A stretch of 57,387 nucleotides of DNA from Oceaniglobus roseus (GTDB lineage Bacteria > Pseudomonadota > Alphaproteobacteria > Rhodobacterales > Rhodobacteraceae), in assembly GCF_002869745.1 (NCBI RefSeq), contig NZ_PNOS01000034.1, forward strand, positions 1 through 57,387, written 5' to 3'. Under the pieces are notes generated by a model. It was not told where the DNA came from and did not search any database. It worked only from the letters and a program-made list of their open reading frames with translations. The position numbers and the translations under genes are program-made. Positions 1-8,163 of this stretch are shown here, one piece after another (position 1 is the first letter of the stretch; every line of letters starts with the position of its first letter).

Positions 1-240
1 TGCCTCGTCAACTTCTACGGCGAGGGCGCGCGGATGGGGCTGCACCAGGACCGCGACGAGGCGTCGTTCGACTGGCCGGTGATCTCGGTCTCGCTCGGCG
101 ACGAGGGGCTGTTCCGGATCGGCGGGGGCGGGGAGGGGGGGAGCACCGGAAGCGGCTGGGCGGCCCCCCGCGGCGGGGGGGGGGGAGCAGCAAGAGGCCC
201 CCGCCGCCGCCTCACTTCCGACAATCCTGCAATTTCCTGA
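1..240 (+). pseudogene. alkB: AlkB-like 2OG-Fe(II) dioxygenase, C-terminal part, truncated
   Basis: The frame enters from outside the window and reads CLVNFYGEGARMGLHQDRDE followed by a conserved SVSLGDEGLFRIGG stretch. This is the Fe(II)-binding HxD region of the DNA/RNA demethylase AlkB. In the family the chain continues for about 60 residues that carry the distal iron His and the Arg pair binding 2-oxoglutarate. Here, right after FRIGG, the reading runs into G-rich low-complexity sequence (bases 121-190) and a stop at 238-240, with none of those residues. No other frame downstream restores them. The protein should be inactive unless the G-run hides a sequence error. It could also be the junction of an old deletion just before the DUF484 gene. 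Confidence 0.6.
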
Positions 241-300
241 TGTCCGCGGCCCCGGTTTGCGCTTAAAAATGCACAAATCGAACAACGCCGTGAGGGCCCC

Positions 301-1008
301 ATGGGGGAACGAGCCTTGATCGCAGACGACCTGCGCAGCCGCATCATGTCCGAGCCCGACGTGATCCTCGAGGATCTGGACCTGATGCGCGCCCTGATCG
401 CGGGCAACGACCGCGCCAAGGGCAGCAACGTGGTGGACCTGCGGGCCATCGCGATGGAACGGCTCGAGAACCGGCTGGAGCGGCTCGAGGACACCCACCG
501 CAGCGTCATCGCCGCCGCCTACGAGAACCTCGCGGGCACCAACCAGATCCACCGCGCCGTGCTGAAGATGCTGGATCCGGTGGATTTCGAGGGCTTCCTG
601 CACGGGCTGGCCACCGATGTCTCGGACATCCTGCGCCTCGACGCGCTGCGGCTGGTGCTGGAAACCGATCTCGCCGACAGCGATCCCGACATCCGCAGCA
701 TGTCCGACGTGCTGTCGATCGCCCAGCCCGGCTTCATCAGCGGCTATCTCACCCGCGGCCGCAACACGCCCGAGCGACGCGTCACCCTGCGCCCCTGCGA
801 CGGCGGCGATCCCCGCGTCTACGGCGCGGCGGCGGGCGACCTGCGCTCCGAGGCCTGCCTCAGGCTCGACTTCGGCGACGGCCGCCTGCCCGGGCTGCTG
901 GCCCTCGGCAGCGAGGATCCGCACATGTTCACCCCGGCCCACGGCACCGACCTCCTCGGCTTCTTCGCCGGGGTGTTCGAACGCTCGATGCGCCGCTGGC
1001 TGGCCTGA
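301..1008 (+). CDS. DUF484 family protein
   Basis: This 235-residue protein is a soluble GAF-like DUF484 member. The N-terminal part contains the family pattern around PDVILEDLDLMRALI and DLRAIAMERLENRLERLEDT, then an amphipathic helical linker and a GAF-type C-terminal domain ending in FGDGRLPGLLALGSED and a short C-terminal helix. In many proteobacteria a DUF484 gene lies directly before xerC, and here xerC starts 10 bases after this stop, so the two are probably co-transcribed. The function is unknown; a small-ligand sensor role is only inferred from the GAF-like fold. The ATG at 301 matches the usual family N-terminus. Confidence 0.88.
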   Translation: MGERALIADDLRSRIMSEPDVILEDLDLMRALIAGNDRAKGSNVVDLRAIAMERLENRLERLEDTHRSVIAAAYENLAGTNQIHRAVLKMLDPVDFEGFLHGLATDVSDILRLDALRLVLETDLADSDPDIRSMSDVLSIAQPGFISGYLTRGRNTPERRVTLRPCDGGDPRVYGAAAGDLRSEACLRLDFGDGRLPGLLALGSEDPHMFTPAHGTDLLGFFAGVFERSMRRWLA

Positions 1009-1018
1009 TTCCGCGCCG

Positions 1019-1933
1019 ATGATCTCGCCCGCCGCCCGCGACGCGCTCCAGGCCTGGCTCGACGGCATGGGCGCCATGGGCGGCGCGGCGGACAACACCC
1101 TGACCGCCTACCGCGCCGACGTGCTCGGCTGGCTCGAATTCCTGCAGATGCACTTCGGCCAGGGCACCGGCATCACCACCATCGCGGGGGTCGGCATCTC
1201 CGACATGCGCGCCTGGATGGCCCACGAACGCGGCCGCGGCGTCCAGGCCCGCTCCCTCGCGCGGTCGCTTTCGGCGGTGAAGAGCTTCGCCCGCTGGCTG
1301 TCCGAGCGCGAGGGCTTCGACCCGACCGCGATCCTCTCCACCCGCTCGCCGAAGTTCCGCCGGAAGCTGCCCCGCCCGCTCTCGGAAGACGCGGCGCGCG
1401 AGATGATCTCGACGGTCGAGCTGCAGGCGACGCAGGGCTGGGTCGCCGCCCGCGACGTCGCCGTGGTCACGCTCCTCTACGGCTGCGGGCTGCGGATCTC
1501 CGAGGCGCTCGGCCTCACCGGCGCCGACCACCCCCTGCCCGATCCCCTGCGCATCCGGGGCAAGGGCGGGAAGGAGCGCATCGTCCCCGTCCTGCCCGCC
1601 GCGAGGAAGGCCGTCGCCGCCTATGTCGCCCTCTGCCCCCACCCGCTCGAACGCGACGCGCCGCTGTTCCGCGCCATCAGGGGCGGCCCCCTCGCCGCGC
1701 GCACGATCCAGAAGGTGATGGAGCAGTCGCGGATGCAGCTCGGACTGCCCGCCACGGCGACGCCCCACGCCCTGCGCCACTCCTTCGCGACCCACCTCCT
1801 TGACGCCGGGGGCGACCTGCGCGCGATCCAGGAGCTTCTGGGTCACGCCTCGCTTTCCACGACCCAGGCCTACACCGCAGTGGATACCGCCCGCCTGCTG
1901 GACGTCTACGCCCGCGCCCACCCCCGCGGCTGA
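1019..1933 (+). CDS. xerC: Tyrosine recombinase XerC
   Basis: A 304-residue site-specific recombinase that with XerD resolves chromosome dimers at dif. The N-terminal SAM-like core-binding domain spans about residues 5-95 and the catalytic domain about 115-300. All catalytic residues are visible: Arg in GLRISE, Lys in GKGGKER, HxxR in HALRHSFATH, His in LLGHASLSTT and the nucleophile Tyr in TQAYTAVD. The frame is open further upstream inside the DUF484 gene, but that part is out-of-frame shadow; ATG 1019, ten bases after the DUF484 stop, gives the usual length. This is a housekeeping Xer protein and not a phage integrase. Confidence 0.93.
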   Translation: MISPAARDALQAWLDGMGAMGGAADNTLTAYRADVLGWLEFLQMHFGQGTGITTIAGVGISDMRAWMAHERGRGVQARSLARSLSAVKSFARWLSEREGFDPTAILSTRSPKFRRKLPRPLSEDAAREMISTVELQATQGWVAARDVAVVTLLYGCGLRISEALGLTGADHPLPDPLRIRGKGGKERIVPVLPAARKAVAAYVALCPHPLERDAPLFRAIRGGPLAARTIQKVMEQSRMQLGLPATATPHALRHSFATHLLDAGGDLRAIQELLGHASLSTTQAYTAVDTARLLDVYARAHPRG

Positions 1934-1981
1934 GGCCTGAGGGGCAACACCGCCGCCGCCCGCAGCGCCCTCGCTCCCTCC

Positions 1982-2050
1982 CCCGCACCCCCTCCCATCT
2001 TTGCTTATATAAATATCCCGGGGTCCGGGGCAGAGCCCCGGTCCCGCACT
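1982..2050 (+). repeat. Intergenic repeat family 1, copy A
   Basis: In the xerC-pcs gap. It holds the motif CATCTTTGCTT, then an AT-rich stretch and AAATATCCCGGGG, followed by a GC hairpin (ccggggcagagccccgg). The same core recurs near 9261, 18266 (reverse), 35911 and 39272. No other feature is visible in the 1934-2104 gap. Confidence 0.65.
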
Positions 2051-2104
2051 CTCCACCCGCGCGCCCCCCCGGACAAAAGGGAACCGTTTGCACCCCCGCC
2101 CCGT

Positions 2105-2815
2105 TTGCGCCATGACATGTGGATGCTTCCTGCGACGCGCGCCCTTCTCGTACATCTCCTGACCGCCACCGGCGCGGTCTTCGCCATGCTGGCCATGCTG
2201 GCCGCCGTCGAGGAGGAGTGGAGCATGATGTTCCTCTGGCTCGTCGTGGCTTTCGGCGTCGACGGGATCGACGGGCCCCTCGCCCGCAAATACGACGTTA
2301 AGACCCACGCGCCCCAGTACGACGGGGTGCTGATGGACCTGATCATCGACTACCTGACCTATGTCTTCATTCCCGCCTACGCGCTGTTCAAGTCGAACCT
2401 GCTGGAGGGCTGGACGGGCTGGACCGCGATCATCGTCATCACCTTCACCAGCGTCGTGTACTTCGCCGACACCCGGATGAAGACGAAGGACAACTCCTTC
2501 TCGGGCTTCCCGGGGTGCTGGAACATGGTGGTGATCGTGATGTTCGCGCTCGCGCCGAACTTCTACGTCATCCTCGGCATCGTCGTGCTGCTCGCCATCG
2601 CGATGTTCCTGCCGCTGAAGTTCGTCCACCCGGTCAGGACCGAGCGCTGGCGCGCCGTCACGCTGCCCATGGCCCTGTTCTGGACCTTCTGCGCGGGCTG
2701 GGCCGCCTGGGTGGACTTCGACCCGGCCTCCTGGGCGCACTGGGGGCTGATCGTGACCTCGATCTACCTCGTCCTCGCGGGCATCGCGCAGCAGATCATC
2801 CCTCAGCCCGACTGA
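2105..2815 (+). CDS. pcs: Phosphatidylcholine synthase (CDP-diacylglycerol:choline O-phosphatidyltransferase)
   Basis: This 236-residue integral membrane enzyme condenses CDP-diacylglycerol with choline to give phosphatidylcholine and CMP, the one-step PC route of many host- or DMSP-associated alphaproteobacteria. The CDP-alcohol phosphatidyltransferase signature is present as DGIDGPLARKYD, followed by YDGVLMDLIID, giving the paired Asp residues that bind Mg2+. Around six to eight hydrophobic segments follow. The length matches Pcs (about 235-250) and the sequence is closer to Pcs than to PgsA or PssA. It stands alone: the next gene is convergent and overlaps its 3' end by 13 bases. Start chosen at ATG 2105; ATG 2117 is an alternative. 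Confidence 0.93.
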   Translation: MRHDMWMLPATRALLVHLLTATGAVFAMLAMLAAVEEEWSMMFLWLVVAFGVDGIDGPLARKYDVKTHAPQYDGVLMDLIIDYLTYVFIPAYALFKSNLLEGWTGWTAIIVITFTSVVYFADTRMKTKDNSFSGFPGCWNMVVIVMFALAPNFYVILGIVVLLAIAMFLPLKFVHPVRTERWRAVTLPMALFWTFCAGWAAWVDFDPASWAHWGLIVTSIYLVLAGIAQQIIPQPD

Positions 2816-3054
2816 GCCAGCCGCAGCCGGATCGGCCCTTTCGCATCCCTCGCGTTGACCCGCTCCCCTTTCTGCACCGCCTCGATATCCTCCAGGCCGT
2901 CCGCCACGCGCCGCACGTCGTCCATCAGCGGCCGCCAGTCCTGCGCAAGGGCGCGGGCGGCTTCGGACGGGCAGAACGTCTTGTCCGCCCCCCGCCGGTG
3001 AGCGAGGTCCAGGAGCGTGTCGCGGATCCGGGCGTCGGTGATGGGCATTCTCAT
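2803..3054 (-). CDS. DUF3253 family small protein
   Basis: An 83-residue protein with the DUF3253 pattern: an N-terminal helix (ARIRDTLLDLAHRRG), then CPSEAARALAQDWRPLMDDV and a C-terminal GERVNARDAKGPIRLRL. The family is predicted to fold as a small winged helix; no biochemical role is established. The gene ends convergently inside the last 13 bases of pcs. The start at 3054 has nothing further upstream in frame that looks coding. Confidence 0.85.
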   Translation of the reverse strand: MRMPITDARIRDTLLDLAHRRGADKTFCPSEAARALAQDWRPLMDDVRRVADGLEDIEAVQKGERVNARDAKGPIRLRLAQSG

Positions 3055-3112
3055 GGACCTGGTTTGGACACGCTACACATAGCGCCCGCCCGACACTTGT
3101 CTTGAACGAACC

Positions 3113-3250
3113 CGTTTCGCACCGAGGGCAGCCCCCGACCGCCGGCGGGAGAGTAGCCCCCGGTTGTCATTGTCGCGCCATTGATGCGAGAGACAATGGC
3201 GACGAGGGCGGTCGGGAGTTGCCCGGGGTGACACCCGGGCGCGTCGTCCG
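3113..3250. repeat. Structured intergenic element (family 2), copy 1
   Basis: A 10-bp perfect stem (cccgaccgcc 3134-3143 with ggcggtcggg 3207-3216) encloses a variable inner region with its own hairpin (cattgtc 3168-3174 with gacaatg 3192-3198). Four bases later comes a second hairpin, gcccggg-gtgaca-cccgggc (3221-3240). The same architecture and flanks recur at 31133-31255. Nothing coding is convincing in the 3055-3332 gap. Confidence 0.7.
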
Positions 3251-3332
3251 AGCTGCAGCACATCGCACCGCAGCTCGGAAAACACTTCAGCTTGTCAGGC
3301 CAACCCGTTCGCAAGAAACGGGAAACCCTGCA

Positions 3333-6300
3333 TCATCCCAGCGCCGCGTCGCACCGCCCGCACACCCCGGGATGGGCGTGCGTCCCGACGTCGGGCAGGA
3401 TCTTCCAGCACCGCTGGCACTTCTCCCCCTTGGCCAGCGCGAAGACCACGCCGATCCCCGGCACGTCCGGCAGGCGGAACGCCGACCCGGGCGCGGGATC
3501 GCCCGAGAGGGTCATTCCCGAGGTGATGCAGATGTCGTCGAAGGCCACCGTGCCGAGGTCGGCAAGCAGCCGCGCATCCTCGACATGGACCACCGGCGCC
3601 GCCTCGAGCGAGGCGCCGATCACCTTGTCCCGCCGCTGCACCTCCAGCGCCGCCGTCACCACGCGGCGCGCGCGGCGGATGCCTGCCCACTTCTCCGCCA
3701 GCGCCTCGTCCCGCCAGGCGGCGGGCGTCTCGGGGAAATCGACCAGATGCACCGAGGAGTCCTCGCCCGGGAACCGCTCCAGCCAGACCTCCTCCATGGT
3801 GAAGACCAGCACGGGGGCGAGCCATGTGGTGAGACGGTGGAACAGCAGGTCCAGCACGGTCAGCGCCGCGTTGCGCCGCTCCGACGGCCCGTCGCAGTAC
3901 AGCGCGTCCTTGCGGATGTCGAAATAGACCGCCGAGAGGTCCACCGTGGCGAAGGTGAAGATCGCCTGGAACACCCCCTGGAAATCGTAGGCGGCATAGC
4001 CCTCGCGCACCACCTGGTCGAGTTCCGCCAGCCGGTGCAGCACCCAGCGCTCCAGCTCGGGCATCTCCGCGGCCTCCACGCGATCGGCCTCGGTGAAGCC
4101 CGCAAGGTTGCCGAGGATGAACCGCATGGTGTTCCTGAGCCGCCGGTAGCTATCGGCGGTCCCCTTCAGGATCTCGTCGCCGATCCGCTGGTCGGCGGTG
4201 TAATCCGCCTGCGCAACCCAGAGCCGCAGGATGTCGGCGCCGTACTGCTTCACCACCGTCTCGGGCTGCACCACGTTGCCGAGCGACTTGGACATCTTCA
4301 TGCCCTTCTCGTCCAGCGTGAAGCCGTGGGTGACGACCGCCTTGTAGGGCGCGCGCCCCCTGGTCCCGCAGGCCTGCAACAGCGACGAATGGAACCACCC
4401 GCGGTGCTGGTCGGTGCCTTCCATGTAGACGTCGGCGATCCCGTCCGGCGCCCCGTCCGCGCGGTCGCGCAGGACGAAGGCGTGGGTCGAGCCGGAGTCG
4501 AACCACACGTCGAGGATGTCGAACACCTGCTCGTAGTCGTCGGGATTCACGATCCCCGACAGGAACCGCTCCTTCGCGCCCTCGACGTACCAGGCATCGG
4601 CGCCCTCCTTCTCGAAGGCTTCGACGATGCGGGCGTTCACCTCTTCGTTGCGCAGCAGGAAATCCGCCGCGTCCGGCTTGGCCCCGACCCTGGTGAAACA
4701 GGTCAGCGGCACGCCCCAGGCACGCTGGCGCGACAGCACCCAGTCGGGCCGCTGCTCGATCATCGCGTGCAGCCGGTTGCGGCCGCGCGGCGGCGTCCAG
4801 GTCACCAGCTCGTCGATCGAGGTCAGCGCCCGCTCGCGGATCGTGCTGCCGTAACGGTCCTGCCCGTCACCCACGGCACGGTCGATGGCGGCGAACCACT
4901 GGGGGCGGTTCAGGCGGATCACCGGCGCCTTCGACCGCCACGAATGGGCGTCCGAGATCGTGATCCGCTTCAGCGCGAACAGCGCGCCCGGCTCCTTCAG
5001 CTTCTCGATCACCGCCTTGTTGGCGCCGCCGGGCTTGCCGTTCGGCTTCAAGACCGCCTCGCCGCCGAAGAACGGCAGGTCCGCCCGGAAGGAGGAATCG
5101 TCGAGGATGTTGAAGGTCATGGGCAGCCCATGCTTCAGCCCGATCTGGTAGTCGTCGTCGCCGTGGGACGGCGCGGTGTGCACGAAGCCCGTCCCCGCAT
5201 CCGCCGTCACATGTTCACCCGGGAACAGCCGCACGTCGAAGTCCCACTCGCCGTGCGCGCCGTCGAGCCCGCGGAACGGATGGGCGCAGACCACCCCGGC
5301 CAGCTCCTCGGGATGGACCGGGCGCAGCCGCCGCACCATGTCCTTGTCCAGACGCCCGGCGGCGAAGACCTCCTCGGCCAGGTCGTCGGCCACGACGAAC
5401 AGCTCGCCGATGGCCGCCCAGCATTCCTCGGGCCGCCCGGTGACCTCGTAGAGGCCGTAGGAGATCGACGGGCCGAAGCAGATCGCGCGGTTCTGCGGGA
5501 TCGTCCAGGGGGTCGTCGTCCAGATCAGCACCGCCGCGCGCTCAAGCTGCGCCTGCCGGGCGGATCCCGCCGCCGCCACCGCCTCGCGCGTCTCCGGCGT
5601 CTCCTCCTCGAAGGGGATCACGTTCTCGCGGTCGTAGATGTCGGACTGCGCGCTCGCCACCGGGAAGCGCACCCAGATCGCCTCGGTCTGGCGGTCGTGA
5701 TACTCGACCTCGGCCTCGGCCAGCGCGGTCTTCTCGACCGGCGACCACATCACGGGCTTCGATCCCTGGTACAGCGTCCCGTTCATCAGGAACTTCTGGA
5801 ACTCCGCCGCGATCACCGCCTCGGCGTGGAAGTCCATGGTCAGGTAGGGATCCTCCCAGTTGCCGGTGACGCCCAGCCGCTTGAACTCGTCGCGCTGGAT
5901 GCCGATCCAGCCCGCGGCGAATTCCCGGCACTCCTTGCGGAACTCGACCACCGGCACGGCGTCCTTGTCCTGCCCCTTGGCGCGGTACTTCTCCTCGATC
6001 TTCCACTCGATCGGCAGGCCGTGGCAGTCCCATCCGGGCACGTAGCGCGAATCATGGCCCATCATCTGGCGCGAGCGCACTATCATGTCCTTGATCGTCT
6101 TGTTCAGCGCGTGGCCGATGTGGAGGTGCCCGTTGGCATAGGGAGGACCGTCGTGCAGCACGAAGGGCACGCGACCCGCGGCGGTCGAGCGCAGCCGGCC
6201 ATAGACGCCGATCCGGTCCCACCGCGCCAGCCACTCGGGCTCGCGCTTCGGCAGGCCCGCGCGCATCGGGAAATCGGTCTGCGGCAGGCGCAGGGTGTCC

Positions 6301-6344
6301 TTGTAGTCGTGGGAAACGGTCTCGGAGGAGGTGTCGGAGGACAT
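3333..6344 (-). CDS. ileS: Isoleucyl-tRNA synthetase
   Basis: A class Ia aminoacyl-tRNA synthetase of 1003 residues that charges tRNA-Ile and edits Val. The HIGH motif is seen as NGHLHIGHALNK near residue 72, the KMSKS loop as GMKMSKSLGN, the CP1 editing domain lies between them, and the anticodon-binding domain follows. The C-terminus has the zinc-finger tail (CQRCWKILPD ... CGRCD), so this is the bacterial zinc-containing type. The length agrees with alphaproteobacterial IleRS. The start MSSDTSSE at 6344 gives the expected short N-terminal extension. The gene is monocistronic here: the upstream gap (6345-6538) separates it from the next minus-strand gene. Confidence 0.98.
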   Translation of the reverse strand: MSSDTSSETVSHDYKDTLRLPQTDFPMRAGLPKREPEWLARWDRIGVYGRLRSTAAGRVPFVLHDGPPYANGHLHIGHALNKTIKDMIVRSRQMMGHDSRYVPGWDCHGLPIEWKIEEKYRAKGQDKDAVPVVEFRKECREFAAGWIGIQRDEFKRLGVTGNWEDPYLTMDFHAEAVIAAEFQKFLMNGTLYQGSKPVMWSPVEKTALAEAEVEYHDRQTEAIWVRFPVASAQSDIYDRENVIPFEEETPETREAVAAAGSARQAQLERAAVLIWTTTPWTIPQNRAICFGPSISYGLYEVTGRPEECWAAIGELFVVADDLAEEVFAAGRLDKDMVRRLRPVHPEELAGVVCAHPFRGLDGAHGEWDFDVRLFPGEHVTADAGTGFVHTAPSHGDDDYQIGLKHGLPMTFNILDDSSFRADLPFFGGEAVLKPNGKPGGANKAVIEKLKEPGALFALKRITISDAHSWRSKAPVIRLNRPQWFAAIDRAVGDGQDRYGSTIRERALTSIDELVTWTPPRGRNRLHAMIEQRPDWVLSRQRAWGVPLTCFTRVGAKPDAADFLLRNEEVNARIVEAFEKEGADAWYVEGAKERFLSGIVNPDDYEQVFDILDVWFDSGSTHAFVLRDRADGAPDGIADVYMEGTDQHRGWFHSSLLQACGTRGRAPYKAVVTHGFTLDEKGMKMSKSLGNVVQPETVVKQYGADILRLWVAQADYTADQRIGDEILKGTADSYRRLRNTMRFILGNLAGFTEADRVEAAEMPELERWVLHRLAELDQVVREGYAAYDFQGVFQAIFTFATVDLSAVYFDIRKDALYCDGPSERRNAALTVLDLLFHRLTTWLAPVLVFTMEEVWLERFPGEDSSVHLVDFPETPAAWRDEALAEKWAGIRRARRVVTAALEVQRRDKVIGASLEAAPVVHVEDARLLADLGTVAFDDICITSGMTLSGDPAPGSAFRLPDVPGIGVVFALAKGEKCQRCWKILPDVGTHAHPGVCGRCDAALG

Positions 6345-6538
6345 GGGTAAAGCCTCGGTCAGTCAGTCGGTGAAGGGGCAGAGGAAGGGCGGCGCGGGTC
6401 CATACGCCTTGTCCCGGCAGCTCGGTTGGTCAGAGCGCCGGGCCGCTAATTCGGGCGATGATCGCACGAGGGCTCCACATGGGCAGGGGTATAGGCCGCA
6501 CGCTGCGCGGAAACAAGCCGTCCCGACCGTCCCATGGC

Positions 6539-8161
6539 TCACCGGGGCGCGTTCACATGCTCCCACACCGCCGAGATCACGACCGACCCCTCGCCGACGC
6601 CCGAGGCCACCCGCTTGACCGACCCCGCCCGCACGTCGCCGACGGCGAAGATGCCGGGATGCGAGGTGGCGAAGAAGCTGGCACCGCCCACCTCCGTCCC
6701 GGTCCTGACGAAGCCCTTTCCGTCCAGCTCGACCAGCCCCGAGAGCCACGCGGTATTGGGCGCCGCCCCGACCATGACGAAGACGGCGCCGGTGCGGATG
6801 TTCCAGTCCTGCCCGCCGACACGCTCGTGAACGGTGATCCCCGTCAGGTGCTCATCGCCATGGAGCGTGGTCATCTCGGTGCAGTAGTGCAGCGTGATCT
6901 GCGGGTTCCGCTCCAGCCGCGACAACAGGTAGTCGGACATGGAACTCGCCAGCGAGTCGCCGCGCACCAGAACGTGCACATGCCGGGCGGTCCGGGACAG
7001 GAACATCGCCGCCTGCCCGGCCGAATTGCCGCCGCCGATCACAACCACCTCGGTATCCCGGCAGTACCGCGCCTCGACGTCCGTCGCGGCATAATAGATC
7101 CCCGCCCCCTCGAAATGCTCCAGCCGCTCCAGCGGCAGCCGCCGGTACTGCACCCCCGTCGCCACCACCACCGCGCGCGCGCAGACCACGCGGCCGTCGT
7201 CGAGCGTGACGCAGAACAGCCCGTCCTCCCGCTTCTCCAGCCCCACGGCCCGGCGCGGCATGGCGAAACGGGTGCCGAACTTCATCGCCTGCACCTCGCC
7301 GCGGAAACACAGGTCGGCGCCGGAGATGCCCGTGGGAAACCCCATGTAGTTCTCGATCCGGCTCGACGTGCCGGCCTGCCCGCCGATCGTCAGGTCCTCG
7401 ATCACCAGCGACGAGAGCCCCTCGGCCCCGGCATAGACTCCGGCGGAAATGCCCGCGGGCCCGCCGCCGACGATCAGCACGTCGAACACCTCGTCCGTCC
7501 CGATGCCGAGGTCGAGCCCGAGGCGCGCCGCCACCCGCGCGGGCGTCGGATCGCGGATCACCTCGTCCTTGCCGAACAGCACCGCCGGTTCGGTCACGGA
7601 CAGCGAACAGGCATTGGCCAGCGCCTCGGCCTCGTGCTCGCCCAGGGTCAGGCTGCGGCAGGGGATGCGGTTGCGCCCTGCGAAGGCGGCGATCTGGCGG
7701 ATCTCGCGGCTGACCTCGGCCCCGATCAGCGTCAGCGATGAACTGCCCGATTCGAGCGCCCGCCGCCGCCGCGCCGCCAGCACCGTCACCACGATGTCGC
7801 CCATCTCGGGCACCGCCGCCATCAGCGCCAGCATCCGCTCCCGCGGCACGCAGAGCAGGCGCGAGGGCTGCACCGTCCGCGCGCCCAGCATCGCCTTGCC
7901 GCCGTGCAGGAAGGTGATCTCGCCGAAGAACTGCCCGGGCCCGAGCGAGGCGTTGCCGTAGCGCCCGCCGGTCTGCGGGTCGATCGCCTCCAGCTCGCCC
8001 TCCAGCACGTAATGGAAGGTCTCGACAGGGGCGCCGACCTCCTGGATCACCTCGCCCGCGCCGTGAGCGGTCTCGACCCCGACCTTCGCCATGGCCGCCA
8101 CGTGCCCGGGCAGCAGCGGCGTGCGGATCATCGTCGCGAGATCGGCCGCCATGCTCTCCAT
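6539..8161 (-). CDS. Cyclic-nucleotide-binding domain fused to thioredoxin-reductase-like FAD oxidoreductase
   Basis: A 540-residue two-part protein. Residues about 15-130 form a cNMP-binding beta-roll (GEVIQEVGAPVETFHYVLEG, then FFGEITFLHGG). After a thioredoxin-fold-like linker, residues about 220-540 form a class II pyridine nucleotide-disulfide reductase: FAD motif LIVGGGPAGISAG, GGQAGTSSRIENYMGFP, NADPH motif VVVIGGGNSAGQAA, and a C-terminal GDVRAGSVKRVASGVGEG that closes over the flavin. Where thioredoxin reductase has its CxxC, this protein reads YYAATDVEARYC, so the redox-active disulfide is absent. It therefore probably does not reduce thioredoxin. The gene starts two bases after the ycjF-like gene and appears to be the third gene of a ycjX-ycjF unit. 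Confidence 0.88.
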   Translation of the reverse strand: MESMAADLATMIRTPLLPGHVAAMAKVGVETAHGAGEVIQEVGAPVETFHYVLEGELEAIDPQTGGRYGNASLGPGQFFGEITFLHGGKAMLGARTVQPSRLLCVPRERMLALMAAVPEMGDIVVTVLAARRRRALESGSSSLTLIGAEVSREIRQIAAFAGRNRIPCRSLTLGEHEAEALANACSLSVTEPAVLFGKDEVIRDPTPARVAARLGLDLGIGTDEVFDVLIVGGGPAGISAGVYAGAEGLSSLVIEDLTIGGQAGTSSRIENYMGFPTGISGADLCFRGEVQAMKFGTRFAMPRRAVGLEKREDGLFCVTLDDGRVVCARAVVVATGVQYRRLPLERLEHFEGAGIYYAATDVEARYCRDTEVVVIGGGNSAGQAAMFLSRTARHVHVLVRGDSLASSMSDYLLSRLERNPQITLHYCTEMTTLHGDEHLTGITVHERVGGQDWNIRTGAVFVMVGAAPNTAWLSGLVELDGKGFVRTGTEVGGASFFATSHPGIFAVGDVRAGSVKRVASGVGEGSVVISAVWEHVNAPR

Positions 8162-8163
8162 GC

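Noticed and set aside
929-2740. Long minus-strand open frame across xerC and pcs
   Set aside because: It is a GC-driven shadow of two confidently identified plus-strand genes and has no domain.
3051-3314. Short minus-strand ORF over structured element copy 1
   Set aside because: Similar short frames over copy 2 come from the repeat itself; there is no ribosome site and no conserved protein.
3102-6350. 1082-codon plus-strand open frame
   Set aside because: It is antisense to ileS, which has all synthetase motifs; the plus-strand translation is low-complexity His/Arg/Pro-rich.
6415-6445. A tRNA-like D-arm (agctcggttggtcagagc) in the gap upstream of ileS
   Set aside because: No matching anticodon stem, T-arm or acceptor follows, so this is a chance resemblance or, at most, a remnant.
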